A stretch of 40,558 nucleotides of DNA from Nocardia altamirensis NBRC 108246 (GCF_001612685.1 NZ_BDAY01000103.1:1-40558); one strand, 5' to 3'; shown: positions 7,816-17,797, counted from the stretch's first letter. Numbers and translations are program-made. The notes: generated by a model from the letters alone, not told the origin.

Positions 7816-8613
7816 GTGACGCGGACCACCGAGACATCGGCCGGTAGCGTGCGCGTGCTGGCCGTCGACGACGAGAAGCCTGCTCTGGACGAGCTGGTGT
7901 ATCTGTTGCGCGCGCAGCCGGGTGTCGGCGAGATCCACGCCGCGGCCGACGCGACCTCCGCGCTGCGGGTGTTGCGCGCCCATCCGGTCGACGCGGTGTT
8001 CCTCGACATCAACATGCCGGGCCTGGACGGGATGGAGCTGGCAGGCATCCTGTCGGAGTTCGCGAATCCACCCGCGGTGGTCTTCGTGACGGCCCACGAC
8101 GATCGGGCGGTGTCAGCCTTCGATCTCGGGGCGGTGGACTATCTGCTCAAGCCGCTGCGGGAAGCGCGGCTCGCCGAGGCGGTGCGCCGGATCGTCGCCA
8201 CCCGTGCCGCCGCAGCACCTGCCGTCGACGGGTCGAAAGCCGATCCGAGCGAGGTGATCCCGGTGGAGCTCGGCGGCGTGACCACGCTGGTGCCGCGGTC
8301 GAGCGTGAGCTGGGTGGAGGCGGACGGCGACTACGCGCGGCTACACACCAGCGGTGGCTCGCATCTGGTTCGAATTCCGTTGTCCGCGTTGGAGTCCCGG
8401 TGGGAGGATGCGGGTTTTCTGCGGGTGCACCGGTCCTATCTGGTCGCGTTGCGACTGGTGACCGGGCTGCGCACGGTCGGCACCGGAACGGTGGTGTGTC
8501 TGCGGGCCGATGGCGCCGCGGCGGCGGTGGAGCTGCCGGTCAGCCGCAGGCAGGTGCGCGAGCTGAAACAGCGCCTGGTGCACGGGCCTCGGCAGCAGTG
8601 GGGCGGCCAATGA
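7816..8613 (+). CDS. LytTR-family response regulator
   Basis: This is a 265-residue regulator. The receiver domain (about 13-130) has VDDEKP, the phosphoacceptor D64 in VFLDINMPG, VTAHDD and LKPL. The C-terminal LytTR DNA-binding domain (about 165-260) has VSWVEADGDYARLHTSGGSHLVRIPLSALE and FLRVHRSYLVAL, the hallmark of this class. The start is GTG at 7816 with GGAG 5 bases upstream; a TACGAT -10-like hexamer is at 7801-7806, so a separate promoter is possible. It overlaps the next gene by 4 bases. It probably activates the adjacent symporter genes, by analogy with BtsSR and PyrSR in E. coli, which control pyruvate transporters. Confidence 0.93.
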   Translation: MTRTTETSAGSVRVLAVDDEKPALDELVYLLRAQPGVGEIHAAADATSALRVLRAHPVDAVFLDINMPGLDGMELAGILSEFANPPAVVFVTAHDDRAVSAFDLGAVDYLLKPLREARLAEAVRRIVATRAAAAPAVDGSKADPSEVIPVELGGVTTLVPRSSVSWVEADGDYARLHTSGGSHLVRIPLSALESRWEDAGFLRVHRSYLVALRLVTGLRTVGTGTVVCLRADGAAAAVELPVSRRQVRELKQRLVHGPRQQWGGQ

Positions 8614-8975
8614 CGGGTCCGCAGCGTCCGGTCCGGCAGCGCGTCGTGCTGTCGGAGCGGCGGGGCGCGCGGCGGGTGCGCACGCGGATGGAAGTGGTCG
8701 AGCAAACCGAGATCGGTGCGGCGTTGATCGAGGGCCTGATTCGCGCCCAGCTCGGGCTCGCGCTGCGCTTCGGCTTCGTCACTATCGTCGTGCTGTGTTC
8801 GCTGCCTGTACTTTTCGGCATCGGGTCGGTGGGATCGGTGGTTGTGCTCGGCATCCGGCTGCCGTGGTTGCTGCTCGGTATCGCGGTGTATCCGCTGCTG
8901 TATCTGGTCGGCCGGGTGTATGTCCGGCTGGCCGAACGCAACGAGCAGGACTTCCTCGATTTGGCCGAGGACTGA
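8610..8975 (+). CDS. Small two-helix membrane protein, DUF485-like position
   Basis: This 121-residue protein starts at an ATG overlapping the response-regulator stop (ATGA). Two membrane segments are clear: about 53-72 (FGFVTIVVLCSLPVLFGIGS) and 79-103 (VVVLGIRLPWLLLGIAVYPLLYLVG). They are followed by a short acidic tail, AERNEQDFLDLAED. DUF485 proteins are small two-helix partners encoded just upstream of acetate/pyruvate SSS symporters, and this gene is in that position. Its sequence is more divergent than the second copy at 10977-11333, so the assignment is by topology and context. Confidence 0.75.
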   Translation: MTGPQRPVRQRVVLSERRGARRVRTRMEVVEQTEIGAALIEGLIRAQLGLALRFGFVTIVVLCSLPVLFGIGSVGSVVVLGIRLPWLLLGIAVYPLLYLVGRVYVRLAERNEQDFLDLAED

Positions 8976-8976
8976 C

Positions 8977-9075
8977 ATGCGTACCCAGCCGAACCCGCGA
9001 CCGCGTATCGACACGTCCCGCGCCGAATACTTGACCGACCGAGCATCATCCGCACGCCTCGAGCTGGCCCGATGA
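8977..9075 (+). CDS. Possible 32-residue small protein in the symporter operon
   Basis: The ORF begins one base after the stop of the two-helix protein and its TGA overlaps the ATG of the symporter at 9072. It encodes a basic, soluble 32-residue peptide (MRTQPNPRPR, then IDTSRAEYLTDRAS and SARLELAR) with no known domain. The exact fit between two genes, with operon-type junctions on both sides, is the main argument that it is translated, possibly to couple ribosomes onto the symporter gene. It could also be fortuitous. Confidence 0.35.
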   Translation: MRTQPNPRPRIDTSRAEYLTDRASSARLELAR

Positions 9076-10823
9076 CCGGATCGGTGCCTGCGCTGACGGT
9101 GCTCGCGCTGCTGTTCGCCGCGTTCGCCACCGTCGCGATCGGCGCGTACGGAGTTCGCCTGGCGCGCACCACCTCCGATTTCCTCGTTGCCTCGCGCAGC
9201 GTCAGATCCGGCTGGAACGCCGCCGCCATCTCCGGTGAATACCTTTCCGCCGCCTCCTTTCTCGGCGTCGCCGGACTGATCGCGAAGTACGGCGCGGACG
9301 CACTCTGGTATCCGGTGGGATTCACCGCGGGCTATCTGTCGCTGCTGCTGTTCGTCGCCGCACCGCTGCGCCGGTCCGGCGCCTACACGGTGCCCGATTT
9401 CGCCGAATTCCGTTTGGGCTCACTGCGTTTGCGCAGACTCGCCGCGACCGTGGTGGTGCTGGTGTGCGCGGTGTATCTGATCCCGCAGTTCCAGGGTGCC
9501 GGCTTGACGCTGCACACGCTGCTCGGCCTGCCCGACTGGGTCGGCGCGGTCGCGGTGGGTGCGATCGTGATCGCCAACGTGGCAGGCGGCGGCATGCGGT
9601 CCATCACGCTGGTGCAGGCCTTCCAGTACTGGTTGAAATTGACCGCGGTCGCGATTCCCGCGCTGGTGCTGCTCGGGTACTTCCTCGCCGAGGACCGTGC
9701 GCTCGGCGCCCCCGCTCCCCCGGTGGTCACCGAGCGGACGGTGGTCGACATCCGCACCGACGTGGTGGTGCAAGTCGGTGCGGCGCAGGAGGTTTCGATC
9801 ACCGGAAAGCTCGACGACCGGCAGGTCGATGGGCAGGTGCTGCTGACGCCCGGCCCACACGAGCTGTCGGCGGGCACCGAGTTGGTGCTGGATGCGGGGG
9901 CGGCGGTGCCGGTGGTGGCCGGTGCGCCCGCCGACGGCGCGGGCTGGCTCGAACCCGGCGGCGGCTTCGGCGGCACACATCCGACCTACCAGGTGTATTC
10001 GCTGATCATCGCGACCTTCCTCGGCACCATGGGTTTGCCGCATGTGCTGGTGCGCTTCTACACGAACCCGGACGGCAGGGCCGCCAGGGCGACGGCGCTC
10101 GCGGTGATCGGGCTCGTCGGGCTGTTCTATCTGTTCCCGGTGCTGCTCGGGGTGTTCGCGCGGCTGTATGTACCGCAGCTGCTGATCACCGGAACCTCCG
10201 ATGCCGCAGTGGTTTTGCTGCCGGGCTCGGTGGTCGCCGGGCTGCCGGGCCAACTGCTCGCGGCGCTGGTTGCGGCAGGGGCGATCGCCGCATTCCTGTC
10301 CACCTCGTCGGGCCTGCTGGTGAGCATCGCCGGCGTGCTGAGCACCGACATGCTGCGCGGACGAATTCGCGACTTCCGGGTGGCTGCGGTGGCCGCAGGG
10401 ACGGTGCCGCTTGCCCTTTCGCTCACCGTCGCGTCGCTCGACCTGTCCCGCACGGTCGGGCTCGCGTTCTCGGTGGCCGCCTCCACCCTGTGCCCGCTGC
10501 TGGTGCTCGGCATCTGGTGGCGCGGCCTCACCGCGACAGGTGCGGCGGCCGGGCTGATCGCGGGCGGACTGGTTTCCGGTGGGGCGACGGTGGTTTCGGT
10601 GACCGGCGGCATCTCCGACGCGGTCGCGGGCGGCTGGCCCGCCGCACTGCTCGGCTACCCGGCAGCGATCAGCGTGCCACTGGCATTCGCCGCGATGGTG
10701 GTGATCAGCAAGCTGACCACCGGCCCGAGTGCGCGACGGGTCGGGCGCATCTTCGTCCGGATGCACGCACCGGAACGGCTCGGCATGGGCGCCGATCGCG
10801 AGGGCAGCCTGCGCTCGCAGTGA
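9072..10823 (+). CDS. Sodium:solute symporter, ActP/MctC-like, with large loop insert
   Basis: This is a 583-residue SSS-family transporter with about 13 helices. The N-terminal TSDFLVASRSVRSGWNAAAISGEYLSAASFLGVAGLIAKYG and GTMGLPHVLVRFYTNPDG are the signatures shared by acetate permease ActP and the corynebacterial monocarboxylate carrier MctC. Between residues about 215 and 300 there is a hydrophilic, strand-rich segment (VVDIRTDVVVQVGAAQEVSITG and following) that is longer than the same region of the paralogue at 11330. The gene is the last of the LytSR-led cluster. The substrate is probably a short carboxylate such as pyruvate, acetate or propionate; which one is not visible. Confidence 0.88.
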   Translation: MTGSVPALTVLALLFAAFATVAIGAYGVRLARTTSDFLVASRSVRSGWNAAAISGEYLSAASFLGVAGLIAKYGADALWYPVGFTAGYLSLLLFVAAPLRRSGAYTVPDFAEFRLGSLRLRRLAATVVVLVCAVYLIPQFQGAGLTLHTLLGLPDWVGAVAVGAIVIANVAGGGMRSITLVQAFQYWLKLTAVAIPALVLLGYFLAEDRALGAPAPPVVTERTVVDIRTDVVVQVGAAQEVSITGKLDDRQVDGQVLLTPGPHELSAGTELVLDAGAAVPVVAGAPADGAGWLEPGGGFGGTHPTYQVYSLIIATFLGTMGLPHVLVRFYTNPDGRAARATALAVIGLVGLFYLFPVLLGVFARLYVPQLLITGTSDAAVVLLPGSVVAGLPGQLLAALVAAGAIAAFLSTSSGLLVSIAGVLSTDMLRGRIRDFRVAAVAAGTVPLALSLTVASLDLSRTVGLAFSVAASTLCPLLVLGIWWRGLTATGAAAGLIAGGLVSGGATVVSVTGGISDAVAGGWPAALLGYPAAISVPLAFAAMVVISKLTTGPSARRVGRIFVRMHAPERLGMGADREGSLRSQ

Positions 10824-10890
10824 CGCCGATTCCGACAACCGTTCGTCGCGCCGAATCGACCGTTCACCGCACAATCGGCGGGGTTCCCGG

Positions 10891-10906
10891 AGTGACCCAG
10901 GCCACA
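10891..10906. promoter_or_regulatory. Candidate CRP/GlxR-type site upstream of the second symporter module
   Basis: AGTGA-N6-CCACA matches the actinobacterial CRP/GlxR consensus TGTGA-N6-TCACA at 8 of 10 specified positions. It lies 27 bp upstream of a TANNNT -10-like hexamer (TACGGT, 10933-10938) and 71 bp upstream of the DUF485 start. In Corynebacterium glutamicum GlxR is known to bind at acetate-metabolism and uptake genes, so the site fits its context; function here is inference. Confidence 0.45.
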
Positions 10907-10976
10907 TCACCATTTCCTCATACAGGGCTGGCTACGGTGCTGGACACGTAAGCCTTGTTCCCACGCTAGGACCACC

Positions 10977-11333
10977 ATGACCAGTACCGAACTCGACGGC
11001 TCCGCCTCCCGGCGTACCCCGAGTGCAGCAGAATTCGCCGAAGTGCAAGCCAGCCCCGATTTCCAGGAGTTACGAAAGCGGCTGCGCCGCTTCGTCTTTC
11101 CGATGACCGCGCTGTTCCTGCTGTGGTACCTCAGCTATGTGCTGCTCGGCGCGTACGCGCACGACTTCATGGCGAACAAGGTCTTCGGCAACATCAACGT
11201 CGGATTGTTGCTCGGCCTCGGGCAGTTCGTCTCCACCTTCGCCATCACCGCGCTCTACGTCCGGTTCGCCAACCGGGAACTGGATCCGCGTGCGGCGGCC
11301 ATCCGCACCAAGCTCGAGGGAGGCCAGGCGTGA
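10977..11333 (+). CDS. DUF485 membrane protein (YjcH-like symporter partner)
   Basis: This 118-residue protein has the DUF485 signature: EVQASPDFQELRKRLRRFVFPMTALFLLWYLSYVLLGAYA, then FMANKVFGNINVGLLLGLGQFVSTFAITALYVRFANRELDP. The two helices lie at about residues 41-62 and 75-98. DUF485 proteins are encoded immediately before acetate/monocarboxylate SSS permeases (yjcH-actP in E. coli) and are thought to assist them. AGGA 5 bases upstream of the ATG serves as ribosome-binding site. The stop overlaps the GTG of the next gene by 4 bases, so the pair is coupled. Confidence 0.93.
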   Translation: MTSTELDGSASRRTPSAAEFAEVQASPDFQELRKRLRRFVFPMTALFLLWYLSYVLLGAYAHDFMANKVFGNINVGLLLGLGQFVSTFAITALYVRFANRELDPRAAAIRTKLEGGQA

Positions 11334-12967
11334 ATCACGTCAGCACCTACGCCGCTGCCACCACCGTCGGTGAACCGGCCGCGAATATCGGCATCTTCGC
11401 GGTGTTCGTCGCGATCACCATGGTCGTCGTCATCCGCGCCAGCCGCAGCAACGCCACCGCCGCCGACTTCTTCACCGGCGGGCGCGGCTTCTCCGGCCCG
11501 CAGAACGGCATCGCCATCGCGGGCGACTACCTTTCCGCCGCAAGCTTTCTCGGCATCGCCGGGGCGATCGCGGTGTACGGCTACGACGGGTTCCTCTACT
11601 CCATCGGATTCCTGGTCGCCTGGCTGGTCGCGCTGCTGCTCGTCGCCGAAATGCTCAGGAACACCGGCAAATTCACCATGGCCGATGTGTTGAGCTTCCG
11701 GCTCAAGCAGGGGCCGGTGCGCACCGCGGCAGCGTTGACCACGCTTGCGGTGTCGCTGTTCTACCTGCTGGCCCAGATGGCCGGTGCCGGTGGTCTTGTC
11801 GCGCTGCTGCTCGACATCTCCAGCAAGTCGGGCCAGGCCGTGGTCATCGCGGTCGTCGGCGTGCTGATGATCGTGTACGTGCTGGTCGGCGGCATGAAGG
11901 GCACCACGTGGGTGCAGATCATCAAGGCGGTGCTGCTGATCACGGGCGCCGCGCTGATGACGGTGATGGTGTTCGCCAAGTTCGGTTTCAACCTGTCCGA
12001 CATTCTCGGCTCGGCGCAAGAGCACGTGACCGGGTCGGCGAACAAGGCGGTCGCCGCGCGTGACGTGCTCGCGCCAGGCGCGCAGTACGGCGGCAGCGCC
12101 ACCTCGAAGCTCAACTTCCTGTCTCTCGGTCTGGCACTGGTGCTCGGCACCGCGGGCCTCCCGCACGTGCTGATGCGCTTCTACACCGTGCCGACCGCGA
12201 AGGAGGCGCGCCGATCAGTCGTATGGGCGATTGGGCTGATCGGCGCGTTCTACCTGTTCACCCTGGTGCTCGGCTACGGCGCCGCCGCCATCGTCGGACC
12301 GGACCGGATCCTGGCCGCCGCAGGCGGACAGAACTCCGCCGCACCGCTGCTCGCGTTCGAACTCGGCGGCGTCATCCTGCTCGGCATCATCTCCGCGGTC
12401 GCGTTCGCCACCATCCTCGCGGTGGTCGCCGGGCTCACCATCACCGCGGCGACCTCGTTCGCGCACGACATCTACGCCGGAGTCATCAAGCGCGGCAAGG
12501 TCGATGACAACAAGCAGGTGCGGGTCTCCCGGATCACCGCCGTGGTGATCGGCGTGCTCGCGATCGGCCTCGGCATCCTCGCCAACGGGCAGAACATCGC
12601 GTTCCTGGTCGCGCTGGCGTTCGCGGTGGCGGCGGCGGCGAACCTGCCGACGATCCTGTACTCGCTGTTCTGGAAGCGCTTCAACACCACCGGCGCGCTG
12701 TTCAGCATGTACGGCGGGCTGATCTCGACCATCGTGCTGATCGTCTTCTCGCCCGCGGTGTCCGGCAACAAGGCCGCGATGCTGCCCAGCTTGGACTTCG
12801 ACTGGTTCCCGCTGTCCAACCCCGGAATCGTCTCCATCCCCTTGGCTTTCGCGCTCGGCATCATCGGCACGTTCCTCGGCCCGAAGGATGAGAACCCGGC
12901 CGTCGCCGCCGAGATGGAGGTCCGTTCGCTCACCGGTGTCGGCGCCGAAAAGGCGGTGGCGCACTGA
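11330..12967 (+). CDS. Cation/acetate symporter ActP-like (MctC-like)
   Basis: This 545-residue SSS permease starts at GTG 11330, overlapping the DUF485 stop. Family motifs include ATAADFFTGGRGFSGPQNGIAIAGDYLSAASFLGIAGAIAVYGYDG near the N-terminus, VLVGGMKGTTWVQIIKAVLL in the middle and GTAGLPHVLMRFYTVPTAKEARRS. The length and the close spacing to DUF485 and acs are those of acetate uptake loci. It would import acetate or related monocarboxylates with a cation, feeding the acetyl-CoA synthetase encoded next. It is a paralogue of the 9072 symporter and lacks that protein's long loop. Confidence 0.92.
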   Translation: MNHVSTYAAATTVGEPAANIGIFAVFVAITMVVVIRASRSNATAADFFTGGRGFSGPQNGIAIAGDYLSAASFLGIAGAIAVYGYDGFLYSIGFLVAWLVALLLVAEMLRNTGKFTMADVLSFRLKQGPVRTAAALTTLAVSLFYLLAQMAGAGGLVALLLDISSKSGQAVVIAVVGVLMIVYVLVGGMKGTTWVQIIKAVLLITGAALMTVMVFAKFGFNLSDILGSAQEHVTGSANKAVAARDVLAPGAQYGGSATSKLNFLSLGLALVLGTAGLPHVLMRFYTVPTAKEARRSVVWAIGLIGAFYLFTLVLGYGAAAIVGPDRILAAAGGQNSAAPLLAFELGGVILLGIISAVAFATILAVVAGLTITAATSFAHDIYAGVIKRGKVDDNKQVRVSRITAVVIGVLAIGLGILANGQNIAFLVALAFAVAAAANLPTILYSLFWKRFNTTGALFSMYGGLISTIVLIVFSPAVSGNKAAMLPSLDFDWFPLSNPGIVSIPLAFALGIIGTFLGPKDENPAVAAEMEVRSLTGVGAEKAVAH

Positions 12968-12975
12968 GTCGCCAG

Positions 12976-12992
12976 GGCCGACTCCGTCGGCC
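12976..12992 (+). terminator. Hairpin after actP-like gene
   Basis: GGCCGAC-tcc-GTCGGCC is a perfect 7-bp stem with a 3-base loop, starting 9 bases after the symporter stop and 65 bases before acs. No T-run follows. It may end or attenuate the symporter transcript before acs. Confidence 0.5.
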
Positions 12993-13056
12993 TGCCGTCC
13001 CATGAGCGATGCCCGGTAATCATTGCCCCCTTGTTCTCTCGTAAGGAGATATCGCG

Positions 13057-15003
<1,947 letters not shown>

Positions 15004-15015
15004 CGCCCGCCTCGC

Positions 15016-15049
15016 GGCGGACCCGGCACGATGAGGGGCCGGGTCCGCC
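15016..15049 (+). terminator. Hairpin after acs, first copy of a repeated hairpin
   Basis: GGCGGACCCGG (15016-15026) and CCGGGTCCGCC (15039-15049) form a perfect 11-bp stem with a 12-base loop, 12 bases past the acs stop. The same stem recurs at 16094-16136. It covers the in-frame ATG at 15031, which argues against that ATG as the esterase start. Confidence 0.65.
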
Positions 15050-15099
15050 GGGCGAACCGAGGGGTGTTCGGAAAGGCCGTGCGCGGATACGCTTTCGGG

Positions 15100-16044
15100 G
15101 TGCGATGCACCGCGCTCCGTTTCTTCGCTGTCCTCGGTGGTGTCCTCGTGTTCGTGGCCGCGCTGCTCATCGCGGCGCCCGGCGCGCACGCCCAGATCGA
15201 TAAACGCTGCTACACCAACAGCGCGGGCACCCGCTGCTACTACCTGCACATTCCGCCTGGTGACTCCGCAGGCAAGCCGTTGATGGTGTACCTGCACGGC
15301 TGCAATGATCCGATCGCGCACCCGAACCCCACCGGGTTCTCGCTCACCCGGGTCGCGGACGAAATGGGTTTCGTGCTCGCCTATCCCATCCAGGACCAGG
15401 CCGCCAACGCGTTGTACTGCTGGAACTGGGACAAACCAGGGAACCAGGAACGCGATCGCGGTGAGCCGTCCCTCATCGCGGGCATCACCACCACCCTGCT
15501 CGACGACCTCGACCTCGACCGGTCCCGCGTCTACCTCGGCGGCTACTCCGCAGGCGGCGCGACCACCACGAACCTCGGCGCCACCTACCCCGACCTGTAC
15601 GCCGCGATCGCCCCCATGGCAGGCGCCCCCTACCGCACGCAACTCGGCGGCCAGGTCGTCATCGACGCGATGGGCCCGCGCGCCCGCCCGATGCCGACAT
15701 TCTTCCTGCAGACCCTTTTCGACCAGGTCAGCAACATCGTGATCGGCCGGACGAACCTGGCCCAGTGGCTGGACGCCGACAACCTCGCCGACCCGGGTTC
15801 CGCACCCCTGCTCCCGACCGGTGTGGAGTTGCTCATGCCAGGCCGAGGCATCCCGATCCCCCTCACGCTCGAGCACTACGCCAGCCCCCGCGGCTGCGAA
15901 CTGGCCCAATTCACCACACCTCTCGTGGCCGAACACGCTTTCGGCGCCGCCATCCTCCAACAAGATTTCGGCATCGACGTCCAACGCAACCTCATGCGCT
16001 TCCTCCTCGCCCACCGCATGACCGCAGCCCACCAGGCCTGCTAG
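15100..16044 (+). CDS. Secreted PHB-depolymerase/LpqC-like esterase
   Basis: This is a 314-residue alpha/beta hydrolase with a Sec signal peptide (LRFFAVLGGVLVFVAALLIAAPGAHA, cleavage before Q32). The mature part begins DKRCYTNSAGTRCYYLHIPPG, followed by MVYLHGCND (oxyanion loop) and the nucleophile motif GGYSAGG with S150. This is the pattern of the polyhydroxybutyrate depolymerase/feruloyl esterase-like family. The GTG at 15100 is preferred because TACGCT (15088-15093) lies 6 bases upstream, giving a leaderless mRNA, and the signal peptide then has normal length. The ATG at 15031 lies within a terminator hairpin. The natural ester substrate is unknown. Confidence 0.82.
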   Translation: MRCTALRFFAVLGGVLVFVAALLIAAPGAHAQIDKRCYTNSAGTRCYYLHIPPGDSAGKPLMVYLHGCNDPIAHPNPTGFSLTRVADEMGFVLAYPIQDQAANALYCWNWDKPGNQERDRGEPSLIAGITTTLLDDLDLDRSRVYLGGYSAGGATTTNLGATYPDLYAAIAPMAGAPYRTQLGGQVVIDAMGPRARPMPTFFLQTLFDQVSNIVIGRTNLAQWLDADNLADPGSAPLLPTGVELLMPGRGIPIPLTLEHYASPRGCELAQFTTPLVAEHAFGAAILQQDFGIDVQRNLMRFLLAHRMTAAHQAC

Positions 16045-16093
16045 CGCCCGATCCAAGGTTTCCCCGCCAACCCCCATCGGGTACCCCGAACCC

Positions 16094-16136
16094 GGCGGAC
16101 CCGGCCACCCGATCGATGAGGGGGACCGGGTCCGCC
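16094..16136. terminator. Hairpin after esterase, second copy of a repeated hairpin
   Basis: GGCGGACCCGG (16094-16104) and CCGGGTCCGCC (16126-16136) repeat the stem at 15016-15049 exactly. The loop here is 21 bases, and both loops contain CGATGAGGGG. It separates convergent genes (esterase on plus, oxidoreductase on minus) and probably terminates transcription in both directions. Confidence 0.6.
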
Positions 16137-16167
16137 GCCACGGTTCCCGCGGATTCGGTAGCCATGC

Positions 16168-16779
16168 CTACGCCACGAACGGAGTTTTGCTGCGGGCGTC
16201 ACGCAAAGCTTCGGCCCACCAGAGGAGTTGGTCGAGGGTGGTGGTGACGGATTCTTCGAGGTCGGGGTCGCGGCGGGGCCAGGTGCCGTCGGCGGCGAAG
16301 CGTTGCCAGGCCTTGGCGATGGTGATGGTGCGGCGGATGGGGACGGCGTTGAGTTCGCCGAAGATCTGGCGGAGGTGCGCGGCGGCGTGGCTGCCGTCGG
16401 AGTCGGTGCCGTAGCCGACGACGGTGACCGGTTTGGCGGCCCATTCGGTGTCGAACCAGTCGATGGCGTTCTTCAGCGCGGCCGGGAAGCTGCGGTTGTA
16501 TTCGGGGGTGACTACGACGAAAGCGTCTGCGACGCAGAGGCGTTCGCTGAGCGCGCGGACGGCGGCGGGAAGTGGTTCGTCGGGGCCGGTCAGTTGGTCG
16601 GGCAGGCCTGCGGTCGCCAGATCGACGCGGTCGAGGTCGAGGTCGCGGCGACCGAGCCGACCGGCGAACCAGTCGGCGACGGTGGGGCCGAACCGCCCGG
16701 CGCGGGTGCTGCCGAGGATCAGCACCACCCGCAACCGGCCACCACTGCGCCTCGAATCACCGCTCGAGGCAGCGGTCAT
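16168..16779 (-). CDS. NADPH-dependent FMN reductase family oxidoreductase
   Basis: This is a 203-residue flavodoxin-like fold protein. The FMN phosphate loop is VVLILGSTRAGRFGPTVADW (about 18-37), and the second signature is VVVTPEYNRSFPAALKNAIDWF (about 88-109). Both are diagnostic of the NADPH-dependent FMN reductase/quinone or chromate reductase family (YieF-like). It would transfer electrons from NAD(P)H through FMN to a quinone or similar acceptor in the cytoplasm. The ATG overlaps the stop of the upstream lipoprotein hydrolase gene by 4 bases, so both are in one operon. The physiological acceptor is not known. Confidence 0.88.
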   Translation of the reverse strand: MTAASSGDSRRSGGRLRVVLILGSTRAGRFGPTVADWFAGRLGRRDLDLDRVDLATAGLPDQLTGPDEPLPAAVRALSERLCVADAFVVVTPEYNRSFPAALKNAIDWFDTEWAAKPVTVVGYGTDSDGSHAAAHLRQIFGELNAVPIRRTITIAKAWQRFAADGTWPRRDPDLEESVTTTLDQLLWWAEALRDARSKTPFVA

Positions 16780-17684
16780 CGCGCGTCCTTGACCGGTGCG
16801 TCGAGGAAGGCCGGGATCATCGGCAACAGCAGCTCCGGGCGATGCACCAGCGTGATGTGCGACGTGCCCGGCAGGATCGCCAGCTGCGAATTGGGCAGCC
16901 CCGCAGGCGTATCGCCCATGATGCCGCCGCCGAACAGGCGGAACATCTCGACGGCGTGCTCGGGCCGGACGATGTCGGAGTCACCGATCACGGTCAACGT
17001 CGGGGCCTTGACCTGGCGGGCCGCCTCCGGCGTGACGACCGGGATCGCGTTCTGGTCGTGCTCCTTGACCCGCGCCACCAGCCGGGGGAAGTCGTCGGGT
17101 CGCGGCGCGTTCTTCAGGTAATCGGCGTGGAACGGGGAGCCGTGCAGCATCTCCGGTTGCAGATCGGCGAGCCCGTCGAGCAGGCCGGGGTGCATGGCGT
17201 TCGCGTCGAGACCGCCTGCGGCGAGGATCTGCTTGCGAACCAGCTCGGGATGCTTCAGCGTAATCTCCAGTGCCACACCGGCACCCATGCTGTAGCCGAG
17301 AATGTCGGCACGCTGCACGCCGATGCTGCGCAGCAGTGCGACGGTGTCTTCGGCCATCTGCGGCGTGCGCAGCGGGCGGTCGATGTCGGCGGTGCGGCCG
17401 TGCGCCTGCTGTTCGACGGCGATGATCTGGCGGGACTTGGCCAGTTCCGGGATGAGCTGACCGAAGTCGGTGTCGATGCCGGACAGTGCGCCGTGCAGCA
17501 GCACCAGCGGCGGCTGGTCGGTCGGGGTGCCGTGCACTTCGTAGTACATGTGCAGGCCGTTGACGTCGGCGTAAGCACCGGGCTTGGCCGGTGCGGCCTT
17601 GGTGTTCTCCTCGGCGGTTCCGCAGCCTGCCAGCACAGCGGTCGCGGCGAGAACGGCGGCGGCGAAGACGGTGGTGAGTTTCAT
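16776..17684 (-). CDS. Lipoprotein alpha/beta-fold hydrolase
   Basis: This 302-residue hydrolase has a lipoprotein signal peptide, with the lipobox VLAGC ending in Cys21, so it is probably anchored on the outer face of the membrane. The alpha/beta hydrolase core shows LVLLHGALSG (oxyanion region), the nucleophile elbow LGYSMGAG with S132, a DSDIV acidic segment and PGTSHITL with the catalytic histidine. A GAAAGAG ribosome-binding site precedes the ATG. It is the first gene of a two-gene operon with the flavin reductase, divergent from a large SARP-type regulator that may control it. The substrate is unknown. Confidence 0.85.
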   Translation of the reverse strand: MKLTTVFAAAVLAATAVLAGCGTAEENTKAAPAKPGAYADVNGLHMYYEVHGTPTDQPPLVLLHGALSGIDTDFGQLIPELAKSRQIIAVEQQAHGRTADIDRPLRTPQMAEDTVALLRSIGVQRADILGYSMGAGVALEITLKHPELVRKQILAAGGLDANAMHPGLLDGLADLQPEMLHGSPFHADYLKNAPRPDDFPRLVARVKEHDQNAIPVVTPEAARQVKAPTLTVIGDSDIVRPEHAVEMFRLFGGGIMGDTPAGLPNSQLAILPGTSHITLVHRPELLLPMIPAFLDAPVKDAR

Positions 17685-17797
17685 GTCGAGCTCTTTCGGT
17701 AGGTTTGTTCCTGCGTTGTCACCAACTCTGGCCGGGGCACCTTCCGGTTTCTTTACGGTCCGATTCCGCCCGTGCGCCCCCTGGTTAAGCTGCCCCT

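Noticed and set aside
15031..15099. Upstream ATG start for the esterase
   Set aside because: It lies inside the perfect terminator hairpin of acs and would add 23 basic residues before a normal signal peptide.
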